From assembly GCA_019745415.1 (NCBI GenBank), contig JAIETF010000011.1, positions 22,794-86,793 of the forward strand: a DNA stretch of 64,000 nucleotides, in the 5' to 3' direction. Source of the stretch: Candidatus Obscuribacterales bacterium. Lineage in GTDB: Bacteria > Cyanobacteriota > Vampirovibrionia > Obscuribacterales > Obscuribacteraceae. Below, in pieces: positions 43,957 through 52,589 of the stretch; position 1 is the first letter of the stretch, and each line of letters starts with the position of its first letter. The notes beneath the pieces are model-generated. The model did not search any database, was not told where the DNA came from, and saw only the letters and a program-made list of their open reading frames with translations. The translations under genes and the position numbers were made by a program.

Positions 43957-45417
43957 CTACTTTGGAAAGACAATTACTGAATCCCAGTTCTTGTATTTTT
44001 CATTGACGTCGTTGCCCAGTCTTGGTACTTCAGTCTCAGCGATGAGAGGCGTTTTGCGCACCGAGAAAGCAAAGGGGCGCGCGGCTTCCTTGCCTAGCTG
44101 TGCTACTTTGTCGAGCGGTGTGTTTGGTGATTGCTCCATGGCTGTGATTACCGGCACGCCCTTGCCGCGCAAGATGTCTGCGGCCGAACGGTTCGCCCCT
44201 TGCGTGGTGTCGGCGCCGTGCATGTGTCCGCCATAAAAGACCACTTTGTTGTTGCGGTCTTTGTCGAGTATGCCTTTGATGCCGGCAGCCATGGTGTTGT
44301 CTCGTTCTTGATAAGACTGCCCGTCTTTGTCGCCGGTGCCGGTGTCGACGCCCACCACTTTCATACCCGAGGCTTTGGCTTGCTCGATCATGGCGGCGAA
44401 GTCACGCGTGCGAAAGGCTTCCGGCAGGTCGTTGAGATTTTTCGATTTGTCGTAGCGCGCTAGAGCATCGGGTGAAACTTCTAGAGCAAGGTGGGTGGCG
44501 CCGGCTTGGCGCAGCTCTTTGATAGAGTCGGCTGTGAATTTTTGCATGCGTGGGCTTTCAGAGTGCTGCTCACCCAGCATCAATACTCGATTTTTTCTGA
44601 GTGCGTCGCTAAAGTGCTTGGCTGGGTCTTCAGCCGCCCCTTTCAGTTCATCGAGCAGAGGTTTGTCTGCTTTCTTTTGCTGCTCTGTTTGAGCCGCTTG
44701 CCATTTCTTGTAGGCTTCGAGATTTTGGCTGGGTGAGTTATCTTTGGTCTGGGGATTCTCATTGATGAATCTGCCTGCGCTGGGTCCACCGCGCTCGAGC
44801 TCGATGAAAGCTTGGCGTTCCGCCGGTGTTTTTAGGGCTTTCATGAGGGCGGGATTGTTCATCTGTTCAAGGCTCAAGCCTTTACTGTAACCGTCTGCTT
44901 TGAGCGCCTTGTCTATGCCTTGGACTTCTTCCAGCTTGCCCGGTTTCATCAAGGCAGCAAGATTATTGAGCTTGCGATTTTGCCCCTCAAAGGTGGTATC
45001 GGCCCCGTTTACCTGCAGTTCTGGTGCGTATCTTTCGGTTTTGCCGCGCATCTGTTCTAGCGCCGTAAGAGTCTCTTGCACCCGCGCTTGTCCAAATTTG
45101 CCGATCATTTCTTTGAGAGCGTTGCTTCTATAGGCGTCTGGCGCCACCATGCCGCCTAGTGGCGGTTCAACCACGGTGCCATCCCCTGTCAGACCAAAGA
45201 AGCGCTTTTCAAACTGCGGGTCTTTCTCAAACATTGCGCCGAGGTTGGGCAGTTTATCTTTGTCTACCCCCAAGCTAAACTCACCTTTTCTTTTTTGCGG
45301 CAGATCGCCTGCGCTAAAGGCGCTTTGGGCTAGGAAGACGCGCGCCTCGTTGTTGCCGCCTTCAGCGGTCTCTAGAGGCTTTATATGCTCGCTTTCAGAG
45401 GGCTTCGCCTTAGTCAT
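43957..45417 (-). CDS. ChaN/EreA-like (TIKI-superfamily) protein with long N-terminal region
   Basis: A 486-residue protein from ATG 45417. The C-terminal ~200 residues have 'RVLMLGEQHSESPRMQKFTADSIKELRQAGATHLALEVSP' and 'KVVGVDTG', 'RDNTMAAGIKGIL', 'VVFYGGHMHGADT' in order. This gives GE.H, LE.S, RD..MA and GG.H.H, the ChaN/erythromycin-esterase-like signature (heme-binding or hydrolase fold). The N-terminal ~270 residues are helical and hydrophilic with no signal peptide. Catalysis is an inference. It is a second member, besides the DUF5682 gene, of the same superfamily in this window. Confidence 0.8.
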   Translation of the reverse strand: MTKAKPSESEHIKPLETAEGGNNEARVFLAQSAFSAGDLPQKRKGEFSLGVDKDKLPNLGAMFEKDPQFEKRFFGLTGDGTVVEPPLGGMVAPDAYRSNALKEMIGKFGQARVQETLTALEQMRGKTERYAPELQVNGADTTFEGQNRKLNNLAALMKPGKLEEVQGIDKALKADGYSKGLSLEQMNNPALMKALKTPAERQAFIELERGGPSAGRFINENPQTKDNSPSQNLEAYKKWQAAQTEQQKKADKPLLDELKGAAEDPAKHFSDALRKNRVLMLGEQHSESPRMQKFTADSIKELRQAGATHLALEVSPDALARYDKSKNLNDLPEAFRTRDFAAMIEQAKASGMKVVGVDTGTGDKDGQSYQERDNTMAAGIKGILDKDRNNKVVFYGGHMHGADTTQGANRSAADILRGKGVPVITAMEQSPNTPLDKVAQLGKEAARPFAFSVRKTPLIAETEVPRLGNDVNEKYKNWDSVIVFPK

Positions 45418-45531
45418 CTCTATCCAACTAAACAAACAAAAACAAAACTTCGGGCGAGTTTACCGAGCTTTCGCCCAGTATTATGTACCCGAAGTCTTGT
45501 CTTCTCTCTTGCGTCTTTCTCGAAAAGCTTG

Positions 45532-46494
45532 TTAGTTCTGTGTTTTGGCAGAGCGGCTCTTTTGATTTTGAGTGCTGCTGTTTGCTTGCATGCGTTTGCC
45601 GAAGCCACCGCCGAATTCAGCCCGGTTCATCGAGCTTTTCAGGCTTTGGCGTTGCTCTGGGGTGAGAATTTCGGCGGTCTTGACCATGCTTTCGCGCATG
45701 CTTTCATCGAGGGCTTGCTTTTGCGCCGCTATCTCGCCGCGCAGGCGCTTCAGTTCACCTTGGTCAAGCCTTGAGCCGACAAGGGCAGAGCGAAAGTCTC
45801 TTTCGAGCGATTGCAGCTTCAGGTGCATGGGGGCAGTCTGGTCTTGGGTCTGGCTCCTTAGAGCAGAAATCTTTTCCATTTGGGCATCGGTCAAGTCCAG
45901 CTCGGCAAGCGGGAGTCCCATGCCGCCACCCATTGGACCACCCATAGGTCCGCCCATGCCGCCACCCATAGGTCCGCCCATAGGTCCACCCATAGGTCCG
46001 CCTGAGGGACCGCCGGGTCCGCGCATTCGGTTGCCCATAGAGCTGCCCATAGCACTTCCCATGGCTGATCCCATAGCTCCTCTGGGTCCGGCGCCGCTTC
46101 TGGCTGCTCCGAATTGACCACTAGAAGATGGTCCAAAGCCCTCTTGCTGTCCAAAGCCGCCACCACCGGGCGGTCCGAATCCGCCGCCACCGGGAGGTCC
46201 AAAGCCGCCGCCACCACCGGGAGGTCCGAAGCCGCCGCCACCGGGAGGTCCAAAGCCGCCACCACCGGGCGGTCCAAAGCCGCCACCACCGGGCGGTCCA
46301 AAGCCGCCGCCACCCCCGGGAGGAGGCGGGCAGTCATCGCCGCAGCCCATTTCGCCGAGATCGATAGTCAGTGACGGGTCGCTCTGCGCCAGCGCTTTCT
46401 GGTTGTTCATAGTGATACCAAGGATTCCTGAGATAGCCAAACACACTAGTAAAGTCTTGGGCATTGCACTGCTTAAGTACGTCTTTCGTTTCAC
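45532..46494 (-). CDS. Secreted Spy/CpxP-like protein with Gly-Pro repeats
   Basis: A 320-residue exported protein. GTG start (GAGG eight bases upstream) gives a basic n-region 'MKRKTYLSSAMPK' and a hydrophobic core; cleavage is near residue 36 ('ALAQ'). Residues ~50-130 are tandem 'GGFGPPGGG' repeats, ~140-200 Met/Gly/Pro repeats ('GGPMGGPMGG'). The C-terminal ~110 residues ('LDLTDAQMEKISALRSQTQ', 'LTPEQRQSLKSS') are a Spy/CpxP (LTxxQ) domain, a periplasmic chaperone-like helical fold. The repeats could form a flexible tether; function is inferred from the domain. Confidence 0.85.
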   Translation of the reverse strand: MKRKTYLSSAMPKTLLVCLAISGILGITMNNQKALAQSDPSLTIDLGEMGCGDDCPPPPGGGGGFGPPGGGGFGPPGGGGFGPPGGGGFGPPGGGGGFGPPGGGGFGPPGGGGFGQQEGFGPSSSGQFGAARSGAGPRGAMGSAMGSAMGSSMGNRMRGPGGPSGGPMGGPMGGPMGGGMGGPMGGPMGGGMGLPLAELDLTDAQMEKISALRSQTQDQTAPMHLKLQSLERDFRSALVGSRLDQGELKRLRGEIAAQKQALDESMRESMVKTAEILTPEQRQSLKSSMNRAEFGGGFGKRMQANSSTQNQKSRSAKTQN

Positions 46495-46652
46495 TTTCCT
46501 GTCCTCTTCTGGGCTGTACTCTCATCAAACCCGAGAAATGTAAAGCAATTATTTGGGCTAGATGAAGATTGAGTTTTGAACAGATGAAGATTGAGTTTGG
46601 ACAGAATTTTTCCCAGCTTCTCGCCGGGATTCTTTCCTCGCCTTTTCGTAGG

Positions 46653-46724
46653 CTCTTTCCCAGCTTCTTTCCCAGTTTCTTTACCAGGCTCTTGCCTGGC
46701 TTTTGTGCCTTGCTTCTCGCCCAG
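46653..46724. repeat. Degenerate 12-bp tandem array, six units
   Basis: Units CTCTTTCCCAGC, TTCTTTCCCAGT, TTCTTTACCAGG, CTCTTGCCTGGC, TTTTGTGCCTTG and CTTCTCGCCCAG in succession. It lies between the Spy-like gene start and the next gene's stop. The minus-strand frame that reads it as repeated Lys-Leu-Gly has no support as a gene. Confidence 0.6.
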
Positions 46725-46740
46725 TTTGCTATGCCTAGTT

Positions 46741-47247
46741 TTAGTGCTGCCAATCTCTAGCTTCTATTGCTTCTTTGGCTTCTTTAAGGCTGGCGCCTGT
46801 CTGTTCTCTATAAAGCTTTATGGCGTCAATCTTTCGCCCTTTCTCAAGCAGCTTTCGCAGGCGATCGTCAAGCTCTTCTTCGATTTGCTTGAGTTCGGTC
46901 TCGCTATCGCTATCGGCTTGCTCTTCGCCATTTAGCGAAACCATCGACCGGAAAGACTGTCCAGCCGCGACTCGATCGATTACTTCTTTAGCCCGTTTGA
47001 GATCGGCTCCGCTTGCCGCTCTCAGCTCCTTAAGCGCTTCTAGTCGCTTGTTGTTCTTGAGCAGGGTGGCGATTTCTTCAGCGGCTTCTTTGCTGATTGT
47101 TAGCCGCCTGCCTGGTTTGAAAGGCTTTGCTAGTTGCTTGGCGAATAGATTTTCGTTGTCGCGTCTGGCTGCTATGGTTAGATAACCCAGAATGAAAAGC
47201 ATACCCAGAGCCGATAGCCCTATACAAACCGACATTTCGCTGTTCAT
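46741..47247 (-). CDS. Membrane protein with two ribosomal L7/L12 C-terminal-like domains
   Basis: A 168-residue protein. The N-terminus has one transmembrane helix (~6-27). Two segments then match the L7/L12 C-terminal fold: residues ~50-95 ('KNNKRLEALKELRAASGADLKRAKEVIDRV') and ~125-165 ('KGRKIDAIKLYREQTGASLKEAKEAIEA'). The resemblance to bL12 'KI.AIK.VRE.TGLGLKEAK..VE' is clear. Membrane-anchored bL12-like domains occur as stand-alone proteins of unknown function in many bacteria; a role at the membrane or with ribosomes is speculation. Confidence 0.85.
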   Translation of the reverse strand: MNSEMSVCIGLSALGMLFILGYLTIAARRDNENLFAKQLAKPFKPGRRLTISKEAAEEIATLLKNNKRLEALKELRAASGADLKRAKEVIDRVAAGQSFRSMVSLNGEEQADSDSETELKQIEEELDDRLRKLLEKGRKIDAIKLYREQTGASLKEAKEAIEARDWQH

Positions 47248-47289
47248 CGTTTGGCTTGAAACCTCAAGAGTTAGCTTGCGAGCGCTATT

Positions 47290-48072
47290 TTAAGCTTTGA
47301 TCGCAATCAAGAATAATCTAGGAAATGGCATAAGGGTTTTGCCGTCGCTGCGAGGCGGCAGGGTTTGGTTGATTTCGGCGCAATAACGGGCGAGAAAGAT
47401 TGCTTGCTCGGCTTGGTCGAGCGGGGCGAGAAAGGGTCTAAGACCGGTGCCCGACAGCCATTTGGCCACGCCGTTCGCGCCTTCCATGATGTGATAATAG
47501 CGGGTTTGCCAGATATCTATGTGGGCGGCCAGAGGGCGCAAGATTTCATAGTACTGTTCGGCGGTGAGCACCGGCACTTCTTGTCTTACCTGGGTGAGGT
47601 CAGCCTGCCATAGCTTTTCAGCCTTGCCGAGGGCGGCAGTGGTGCGCATGGCTTTGTGGGTGGGCTCGTCATGGTTGATGGGCATTTGCACAGCCAGGCA
47701 GCCGCCCGGGCGCAGAGACTGAAACAATGCCGGTAGCAATGTCTGATGGTTCTCGATCCAGTGCAGTGCTGCATTTGAAAAGATGAGGTCTAGTGCCGTG
47801 TCGCTCTTGAAATTGGCTATATCGCCCAAGCTAAAGGTGATGTCGGCATTTTCAGCCCGGGCTTGTTCCAGCATTTCGGGGCTGTTGTCGATGCCGCTGA
47901 CCTGGGCTTGGGCATAGCGCATCTTGATGATGCGGCTGCTGTTGCCCGGTCCGCAGCCCAGGTCGACAGCTTTTGCCACGTCTTTGAGGGGAATGCGCTG
48001 CGCCAGCTCGCGGGCGGGGCGGGTGCGCTCCTCCAGAAATTCGCTATAAAGACTTGAGTCCCAGTTGAACAT
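47290..48072 (-). CDS. tam: Trans-aconitate 2-methyltransferase
   Basis: A 260-residue SAM-dependent methyltransferase that tracks E. coli Tam along its full length: 'FNWDSSLYSEFLEERTRPA', motif I 'VDLGCGPGNSS', 'GIDNSPEML', 'LDLIFSNAALHWI', 'CLAVQMPIN', 'DIWQTRYYHIMEG', 'TGLRPFLAPLDQAEQAIFLARY' and the C-terminal 'FPRLFLIA'. Tam methylates trans-aconitate, an inhibitory by-product of the TCA cycle, using S-adenosylmethionine in the cytosol. It lies six bases after the glycosyltransferase stop, so the two are in one operon, which may be incidental. Confidence 0.95.
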   Translation of the reverse strand: MFNWDSSLYSEFLEERTRPARELAQRIPLKDVAKAVDLGCGPGNSSRIIKMRYAQAQVSGIDNSPEMLEQARAENADITFSLGDIANFKSDTALDLIFSNAALHWIENHQTLLPALFQSLRPGGCLAVQMPINHDEPTHKAMRTTAALGKAEKLWQADLTQVRQEVPVLTAEQYYEILRPLAAHIDIWQTRYYHIMEGANGVAKWLSGTGLRPFLAPLDQAEQAIFLARYCAEINQTLPPRSDGKTLMPFPRLFLIAIKA

Positions 48073-48078
48073 TCGCCT

Positions 48079-49023
48079 CTAAATTATGTCTTTGACAAGG
48101 TATAGCGGTCTATTTTTCGACTCTTCATAGAGCTTGCCGACATATTCGCCGATGATGCCCAGACAAAGCAGCTGAATGCCCCCTAGCAGCAAAATCAAAA
48201 TGACGATTGAGGTCCAACCGATAATGGCTGTGTGAAAAACATATTTGACTATGAGGGCGTAAATGCCATAAAGAAAACCGGCAAGAGCCGAAAGAATGCC
48301 GCAGAATGTAGCCAGGCGCAGGGGCACGATGGAAAAGCTGGTTAGACCTATCCACGAGAAACTAAGCATGCGGCTGAGTGGATAGTGGGTCTGCCCGGCA
48401 AAACGAGCCGAACGATCGTATTCCACCGTTGTTTGATTGAAGCCCAACCAAGCTACCATGCCGCGTATATAGCGATGCTTTTCTCTTAGAGTCTTGAGGG
48501 CGTCCACGGCGCGACGGCTCATAAGCCTGAAATCGCCCACGTCTACAGGAATTTCCACATGGGCTATTTCGCGAATGAGACGGTAATAGATTTTGGCTGT
48601 GAGCAGCTTGAATGTAGTCTCACCCTCGCGTTTGCGTCTTTTGGCGTGCACTATGTCAAAACCTTCCAGCCATTTTGCCGTCATTTCGGGGAAGAGTTCG
48701 GGCGGGTCTTGCAAGTCGCCGTCGATAACAATGACGGCATCGCCCTGGGCTAGATCGATACCGGCGGTGATGGCAATCTGGTGACCGAAGTTGCGACTGA
48801 GATCGACAATTTTGATGTGCGGGTTTTCACTTTTTTGAGCCTTGAGGTTCTCAAGAGTGCGATCTCTACTGCCGTCATTGACAAAGATTATTTCGTGGCG
48901 GAAGGGCATGCCCTCAAGCACCTGGGTTAGGCGTTTGACGCATTCGGCGGCCCCGGCCTCTTCGTTGAACATGGGCACGACAACGCTAATTAGGGGTCTG
49001 GTGTCGCTGGCGGTGTCGGTCAT
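48079..49023 (-). CDS. Membrane glycosyltransferase family 2 (GtrB/DPM1-like)
   Basis: About 314 residues from ATG 49023 (a GTG at 49050 gives nine more). The GT-A domain has 'ISVVVPMFNEE', 'IIFVNDGSRDRT', 'GDAVIVIDGDLQDPPE' (DxD) and 'VHAKRRKREGE'. Two C-terminal transmembrane helices ('IVPLRLATFCGILSALAGFLYG' and 'IIGWTSIVILILLLGGIQLLCLGI') and the closing 'GEYVGKLYEESKNRPLYLV' are typical of bactoprenol glucosyl transferases (GtrB/ArnC/CsbB type), which load sugar onto undecaprenyl phosphate. The sugar is not determined. It is translated before tam in the same operon. Confidence 0.92.
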   Translation of the reverse strand: MTDTASDTRPLISVVVPMFNEEAGAAECVKRLTQVLEGMPFRHEIIFVNDGSRDRTLENLKAQKSENPHIKIVDLSRNFGHQIAITAGIDLAQGDAVIVIDGDLQDPPELFPEMTAKWLEGFDIVHAKRRKREGETTFKLLTAKIYYRLIREIAHVEIPVDVGDFRLMSRRAVDALKTLREKHRYIRGMVAWLGFNQTTVEYDRSARFAGQTHYPLSRMLSFSWIGLTSFSIVPLRLATFCGILSALAGFLYGIYALIVKYVFHTAIIGWTSIVILILLLGGIQLLCLGIIGEYVGKLYEESKNRPLYLVKDII

Positions 49024-49050
49024 GCCGGGTATGTTCGTCCTATATCTCAC

Positions 49051-49666
49051 TGGTTTTGCTTGACCGAAATATTATAGCCGTCTCAATCGTGTCGCACAGC
49101 ATCAGTGTTTTCAAGATGGGCGCTTGATGTCATGCGGGTTTCGTTCGCGCTCCTCCTTACATCTATTGTCAGGTGCTCGCACCGTCGCGCTAACTGTCGG
49201 CATCTTCAAGATTTGAAAGAGTTTACAGACTTGTTAACCGCACCACTAGCGGCGCGAGGCTCTAAGAAAAGAAAACTTGTCATTATCTCAGGTTTTCGGG
49301 GATGACATAGAAGCGGCCTAATTCATAGTTTTAGGACTCATTTTCTTTCAAATCCATTGCGGAGTTCTTTTCTCTCACCGCCTCGCTCATATCTCACCTA
49401 ACCAGGTCTCATCGATTCACTTTGCCCATCCAGGCAAGGCGGCTCAGAACAAACTTCTTGGCTGATTCTTTGAGTGAGAGATAAAGGCTTGTGCGAGCCA
49501 GCGCAGTTTGGAGAGCTGCGTCATGGCAGAGACTCTGCAATTTTCTTGCCACTACTTCATCCGACAAAAGCACACAGAACTTGTTGCGGATGCGCGTTCT
49601 CGCATGAGAACCCGCTAATAGAAAACGAAGGCCGAGGACCGGCTTTCTATTGAGAGTAGATCGAAA
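49051..49666. other. Intergenic region with hairpins before the MoxR-VWA operon
   Basis: About 600 bp between divergent units. GTTCTC-GCAT-GAGAAC at 49596-49611 and a second inverted repeat at 49617-49651 lie just before the operon start. A long minus-strand frame ending at 49409 is only the antisense of the MoxR gene. No other gene was seen. Confidence 0.45.
49617..49651 (+). promoter_or_regulatory. Leader hairpin before the MoxR gene
   Basis: AATAGAAA (49617-49624) pairs with TTTCTATT (49644-49651), and inner GCCG (49631-49634) with CGGC (49640-49643), leaving an asymmetric bulge. It ends 15 bases before the ATG at 49667 and so would sit next to the ribosome-binding region. A translation-control stem is possible. 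Confidence 0.35.
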
Positions 49667-51037
49667 ATGACTCAAGTTAATCTCTCCAAGACCGTCGGCG
49701 TCGAGGACCAGACCGTCGGTACTCCCGATCCCGCTTCCACCGGCTCTGCCGTCACCGCCAATCCCGAACCGGCTGTGCCCCCGCCGGAGAATCCCCCGCT
49801 TCTCCTGCCGGCGCCTGTCTATCCGGGTGGTTTGGACCCCGCCAAGCTCGCTCTCTTCTCTGAGCAGATGAAGCAGCTGGAAGCGGAACTGAAGAACATC
49901 TTCCCCGAGCGCGAGCACCTGGTCTCGCAGCTCGTCTTCGCCCTGCTCAGCCGCGAGCATGTGCTCGTGCACGGCGTCTTCGGCACCGGCAAGTCTGACT
50001 TGCTCAGCGCCCTCTACTCCTGCTTCGAGACCCCGACCGTCTTCTCTATTGCGCTCAACAAGTTCATGAGCGAATCGCATGTGATTGGCGTGCCCAATCC
50101 CAAGCAGATGCGCGAAGAAGGCGTGCTCAACTATCAGCGCGAGGGCGGCATCCTCGACGCTCACCTTGTCGAACTTGATGAAGTGCTCGACGCCAATGCG
50201 CCGCTTCTGCGTGTGCTCCTCGGTATCCTGAACGAGCGCACTTTCAAGCGCGGTCGCCAGATCGAGAAGGCTCTGCTGCATACCGCCGTCGCCTCCACCA
50301 ACGGCGACCCGGTGGCTGTGGTCAAGTCTGCTCCCGAACTGGGCGCCGTCATCGACCGCTTCATCTTCATCGCCAAGGTCAACTATCTCGAGTCTGCCGA
50401 AAGCCGCCGGCGCATGTACGCCAAGTTCGTGAGCGACCAGCGCCCGAGCGTGCGCATCAGCTTCGACGACCTGGTGGCGGTCTCCAACTTGGTCTGCGGC
50501 ACCGAAATCGCCCTCGATGCCGAGTTCCTTGCGGTCTACGACGAAGTCATTCAGGCCTATCGCAAGGCTTACGAAAAAGACCAGACCGTCAAGATCTCCG
50601 ACCGGCGCGCCTGCAAGCTGATCAAGCTGGTTCGCGCCTCGGCCGCAATCAACGGTCGCAGCGAAGTCTCGTTCGAAGACCTCTATGCCGTGCGCTGGGG
50701 TCTGTGCGTCGGCAATGACCGTTCGCAGCACGAGACCTTCATGAAGGTGGCCAAGCCCATCGTCGACAAGGCTATCGAGCAGAAGAAGCAGTCCTTCGAC
50801 GAGGTCTGCGTGCAGCTGCTCAAGAAGTACGAGTCCGAGATTCCCACTCTCGACGACAAGACCCCGCTCTCCAACGACGAGCTGGTGCAGCTCATTCGCC
50901 AGGTCGGCGCCCTCGACAAGCAGATTCGCGAGGTCAAGCCGCAGCTGCCGTCCAATCTGGACTACCAGAAGAAGATGCGCGAGCGCCTGTCCGCCCTCTC
51001 TGCCAAGCTCAACGACCGTCTGCTGCCGGTGAAGTGA
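49667..51037 (+). CDS. MoxR/RavA-type AAA+ ATPase
   Basis: A 456-residue AAA+ protein. A Pro-rich N-terminal ~55 residues precedes the ATPase core: Walker A 'GVFGTGKS' (103-110), Walker B 'LVELDE' (~167-172), 'ANAPLLRVLLGILNERTFKRG' (the MoxR pre-sensor loop), sensor 1 Asn212 and Arg231 in 'VIDRFIFIAKV'. The ~190 C-terminal residues are helical lid and tail. Codons are strongly C/G-ending compared with most of the window. Seven bases separate it from the VWA gene, giving a MoxR-VWA operon. Related RavA acts with ViaA; a similar pairing is expected here. Confidence 0.92.
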   Translation: MTQVNLSKTVGVEDQTVGTPDPASTGSAVTANPEPAVPPPENPPLLLPAPVYPGGLDPAKLALFSEQMKQLEAELKNIFPEREHLVSQLVFALLSREHVLVHGVFGTGKSDLLSALYSCFETPTVFSIALNKFMSESHVIGVPNPKQMREEGVLNYQREGGILDAHLVELDEVLDANAPLLRVLLGILNERTFKRGRQIEKALLHTAVASTNGDPVAVVKSAPELGAVIDRFIFIAKVNYLESAESRRRMYAKFVSDQRPSVRISFDDLVAVSNLVCGTEIALDAEFLAVYDEVIQAYRKAYEKDQTVKISDRRACKLIKLVRASAAINGRSEVSFEDLYAVRWGLCVGNDRSQHETFMKVAKPIVDKAIEQKKQSFDEVCVQLLKKYESEIPTLDDKTPLSNDELVQLIRQVGALDKQIREVKPQLPSNLDYQKKMRERLSALSAKLNDRLLPVK

Positions 51038-51044
51038 GGTCGCT

Positions 51045-52166
51045 ATGTCCTGGACCGCATTTCTAATGTCTCTAGGGCTGGGAGGGCTCTGGCTCTACCT
51101 GGCCTACAAGCTCTCGCAGCTGCTGCAAAGCCTCAGCAGTAAGGGAAAGGGCAAAGGTCAAGGGAAGGGTGATGGCGACGGCGACGGTGATGGTGAGAGT
51201 GCCGCCGATAAGGCTGCTCGTGAACAGCGCGAGAAAGAAGCGCGCGAGAAACGAGCAGAACAAGAGCGGCAACAGCGCCAAGCCGAACATGCCCGCAAGG
51301 TGGCGCAGGCAGAAGACATTCTGCGCGCAAACCCGACTCTGAAAGACTATGCCGAGCATCTGGCAAAGATCAGGGACGACAAAACTCTGACCGATGCCGA
51401 GCGCGCCGAGGCTGTCGCCAAGGCGGTGCCCGCTCACATCTTGCATATCTTGCATGTGGCGGCCACCCAGAAAGACATCGATATGGACCTCGACACCAAG
51501 GTGGGCGAGACCAAGTCGATGTTCCCCACCAACGACATTCAGCCCATGCAGATTAGCGGTGTCGAGCAGATGTCTGATGTTCTGCCTGAACAGCTCATGC
51601 AAGACGACGATGTCTTCTTTGACAGGTTGGCGCAGGAAGACCTGCTGGTCATGCAACCTTACACCCGCACCGTCGAACGCAAGACTCTGCACATTCTGCT
51701 CGATGTCTCAAACTCGATGACCGAGATGATGAAGAACGGCATGCCCCGCCATAGCTGGTCTCGCGGCATCACGGTCAGTCTGCTTGCCAAAGCTGTCAAC
51801 GGCGAAGCGTCTTACATGCTGCGTCTGTTTTATGGTGAACAAGGCAAGCTCATCAAAATCACCACGCCTGATGAGGCTCGCGTCTTCATCGACCAGTTGA
51901 TGTCGACTGCAGCCAGCTATAACGGCACCAATATCTTGGGGGCTCTGCAAGTGGCCTGCGACGATGTGCGCAAGAACAAAGACAGCGGTGATATGGCAGA
52001 CGTGCTGCTCATCACCGACGGTCAGCACCTCAACGAATATGGACAGATGACAGTCGGCAAGGTGAAAGCTTTGCTCAAAGACGACGTCAAGCTCCATGTC
52101 GCAGCCATCCACGTCGAATCGGAGGTCCTGCGCCAGTGCGCCACTTCCTATCAGATCTTCCGATGA
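51045..52166 (+). CDS. Membrane-anchored VWA-domain protein
   Basis: A 373-residue partner of the MoxR ATPase. An N-terminal transmembrane helix (~5-27) is followed by a repeated Lys-Gly then Asp-Gly linker ('KGKGKGQGKGDGDGDGDG', 33-50), a coiled coil of Glu/Lys/Arg (55-90), a helical segment, and a C-terminal VWA domain (~212-373). The MIDAS is complete: Asp220, Ser222, Ser224 ('LLDVSNS'), Thr295 ('NGTN') and Asp325 ('ITDG'). The membrane anchor places the MoxR ring at the membrane. The start has GAGG six bases upstream, just after the MoxR stop. Confidence 0.9.
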   Translation: MSWTAFLMSLGLGGLWLYLAYKLSQLLQSLSSKGKGKGQGKGDGDGDGDGESAADKAAREQREKEAREKRAEQERQQRQAEHARKVAQAEDILRANPTLKDYAEHLAKIRDDKTLTDAERAEAVAKAVPAHILHILHVAATQKDIDMDLDTKVGETKSMFPTNDIQPMQISGVEQMSDVLPEQLMQDDDVFFDRLAQEDLLVMQPYTRTVERKTLHILLDVSNSMTEMMKNGMPRHSWSRGITVSLLAKAVNGEASYMLRLFYGEQGKLIKITTPDEARVFIDQLMSTAASYNGTNILGALQVACDDVRKNKDSGDMADVLLITDGQHLNEYGQMTVGKVKALLKDDVKLHVAAIHVESEVLRQCATSYQIFR

Positions 52167-52184
52167 ACAGGCAGAGATAAGAAC

Positions 52185-52589
52185 ATGAAGAACCCGAAAC
52201 TGAAAATCGCGCTCGTCATCATCGCCATCATCGGCACTCTCGCCGGGGCTATGATGAGCTTCTGGAGCGGCTGGCTGGTCTACAGTCTGCCTCTCAAGTC
52301 GATGGACGGCGGTGCCATGACGCACCTCGCCCTCGGCATCGCTCTCATCGTCGGCGCAGCAGTCTATATGCTCAAGGACGGCGAGCGCTCCATTCCCATC
52401 GTTCTCACTTTCATCGCTCTGGCGCTCTATCTGCAGCTTGTCTTTCAAGGACAGGTGCACAAGCAGTACGACCTGCAGATGAAGCTGGAATCGGCTGCCC
52501 CGACCGCACCGGCGACGACCAAGCCCGCGCCGGTGACGCCCGACGCAGGCAAGGCGCAGACGCCGGACAAGAGCGGCGCCAAGCACTGA
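52185..52589 (+). CDS. Small membrane protein of the MoxR-VWA operon
   Basis: A 134-residue protein with three hydrophobic segments (~7-28, 46-63, 69-87) and a C-terminal Ala/Pro/Thr/Lys-rich tail. It follows the VWA gene after 18 bp with the same codon bias, so it is the third member of the operon, probably a membrane partner of the VWA protein. I do not recognise a family. A strong terminator follows at 52717. Confidence 0.85.
   Translation: MKNPKLKIALVIIAIIGTLAGAMMSFWSGWLVYSLPLKSMDGGAMTHLALGIALIVGAAVYMLKDGERSIPIVLTFIALALYLQLVFQGQVHKQYDLQMKLESAAPTAPATTKPAPVTPDAGKAQTPDKSGAKH

Noticed and set aside
45572..46117. Plus-strand Pro/Ser-rich ORF
   Set aside because: Antisense of the Gly/Pro-repeat Spy-like gene.
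46334..46753. Minus-strand Lys-Leu-Gly-rich ORF
   Set aside because: It runs through the 12-bp array and overlaps the Spy-like gene start and the L12-like gene end; no ribosome-binding site.
49409..50731. 440-residue minus-strand ORF
   Set aside because: It is the antisense of the MoxR ATPase gene, an effect of strong C/G-ending codons; it has no recognisable motif.
51072..52586. Two long minus-strand ORFs (51072-51692 and 51708-52586)
   Set aside because: Antisense shadows of the VWA and membrane protein genes with the same codon-bias cause.
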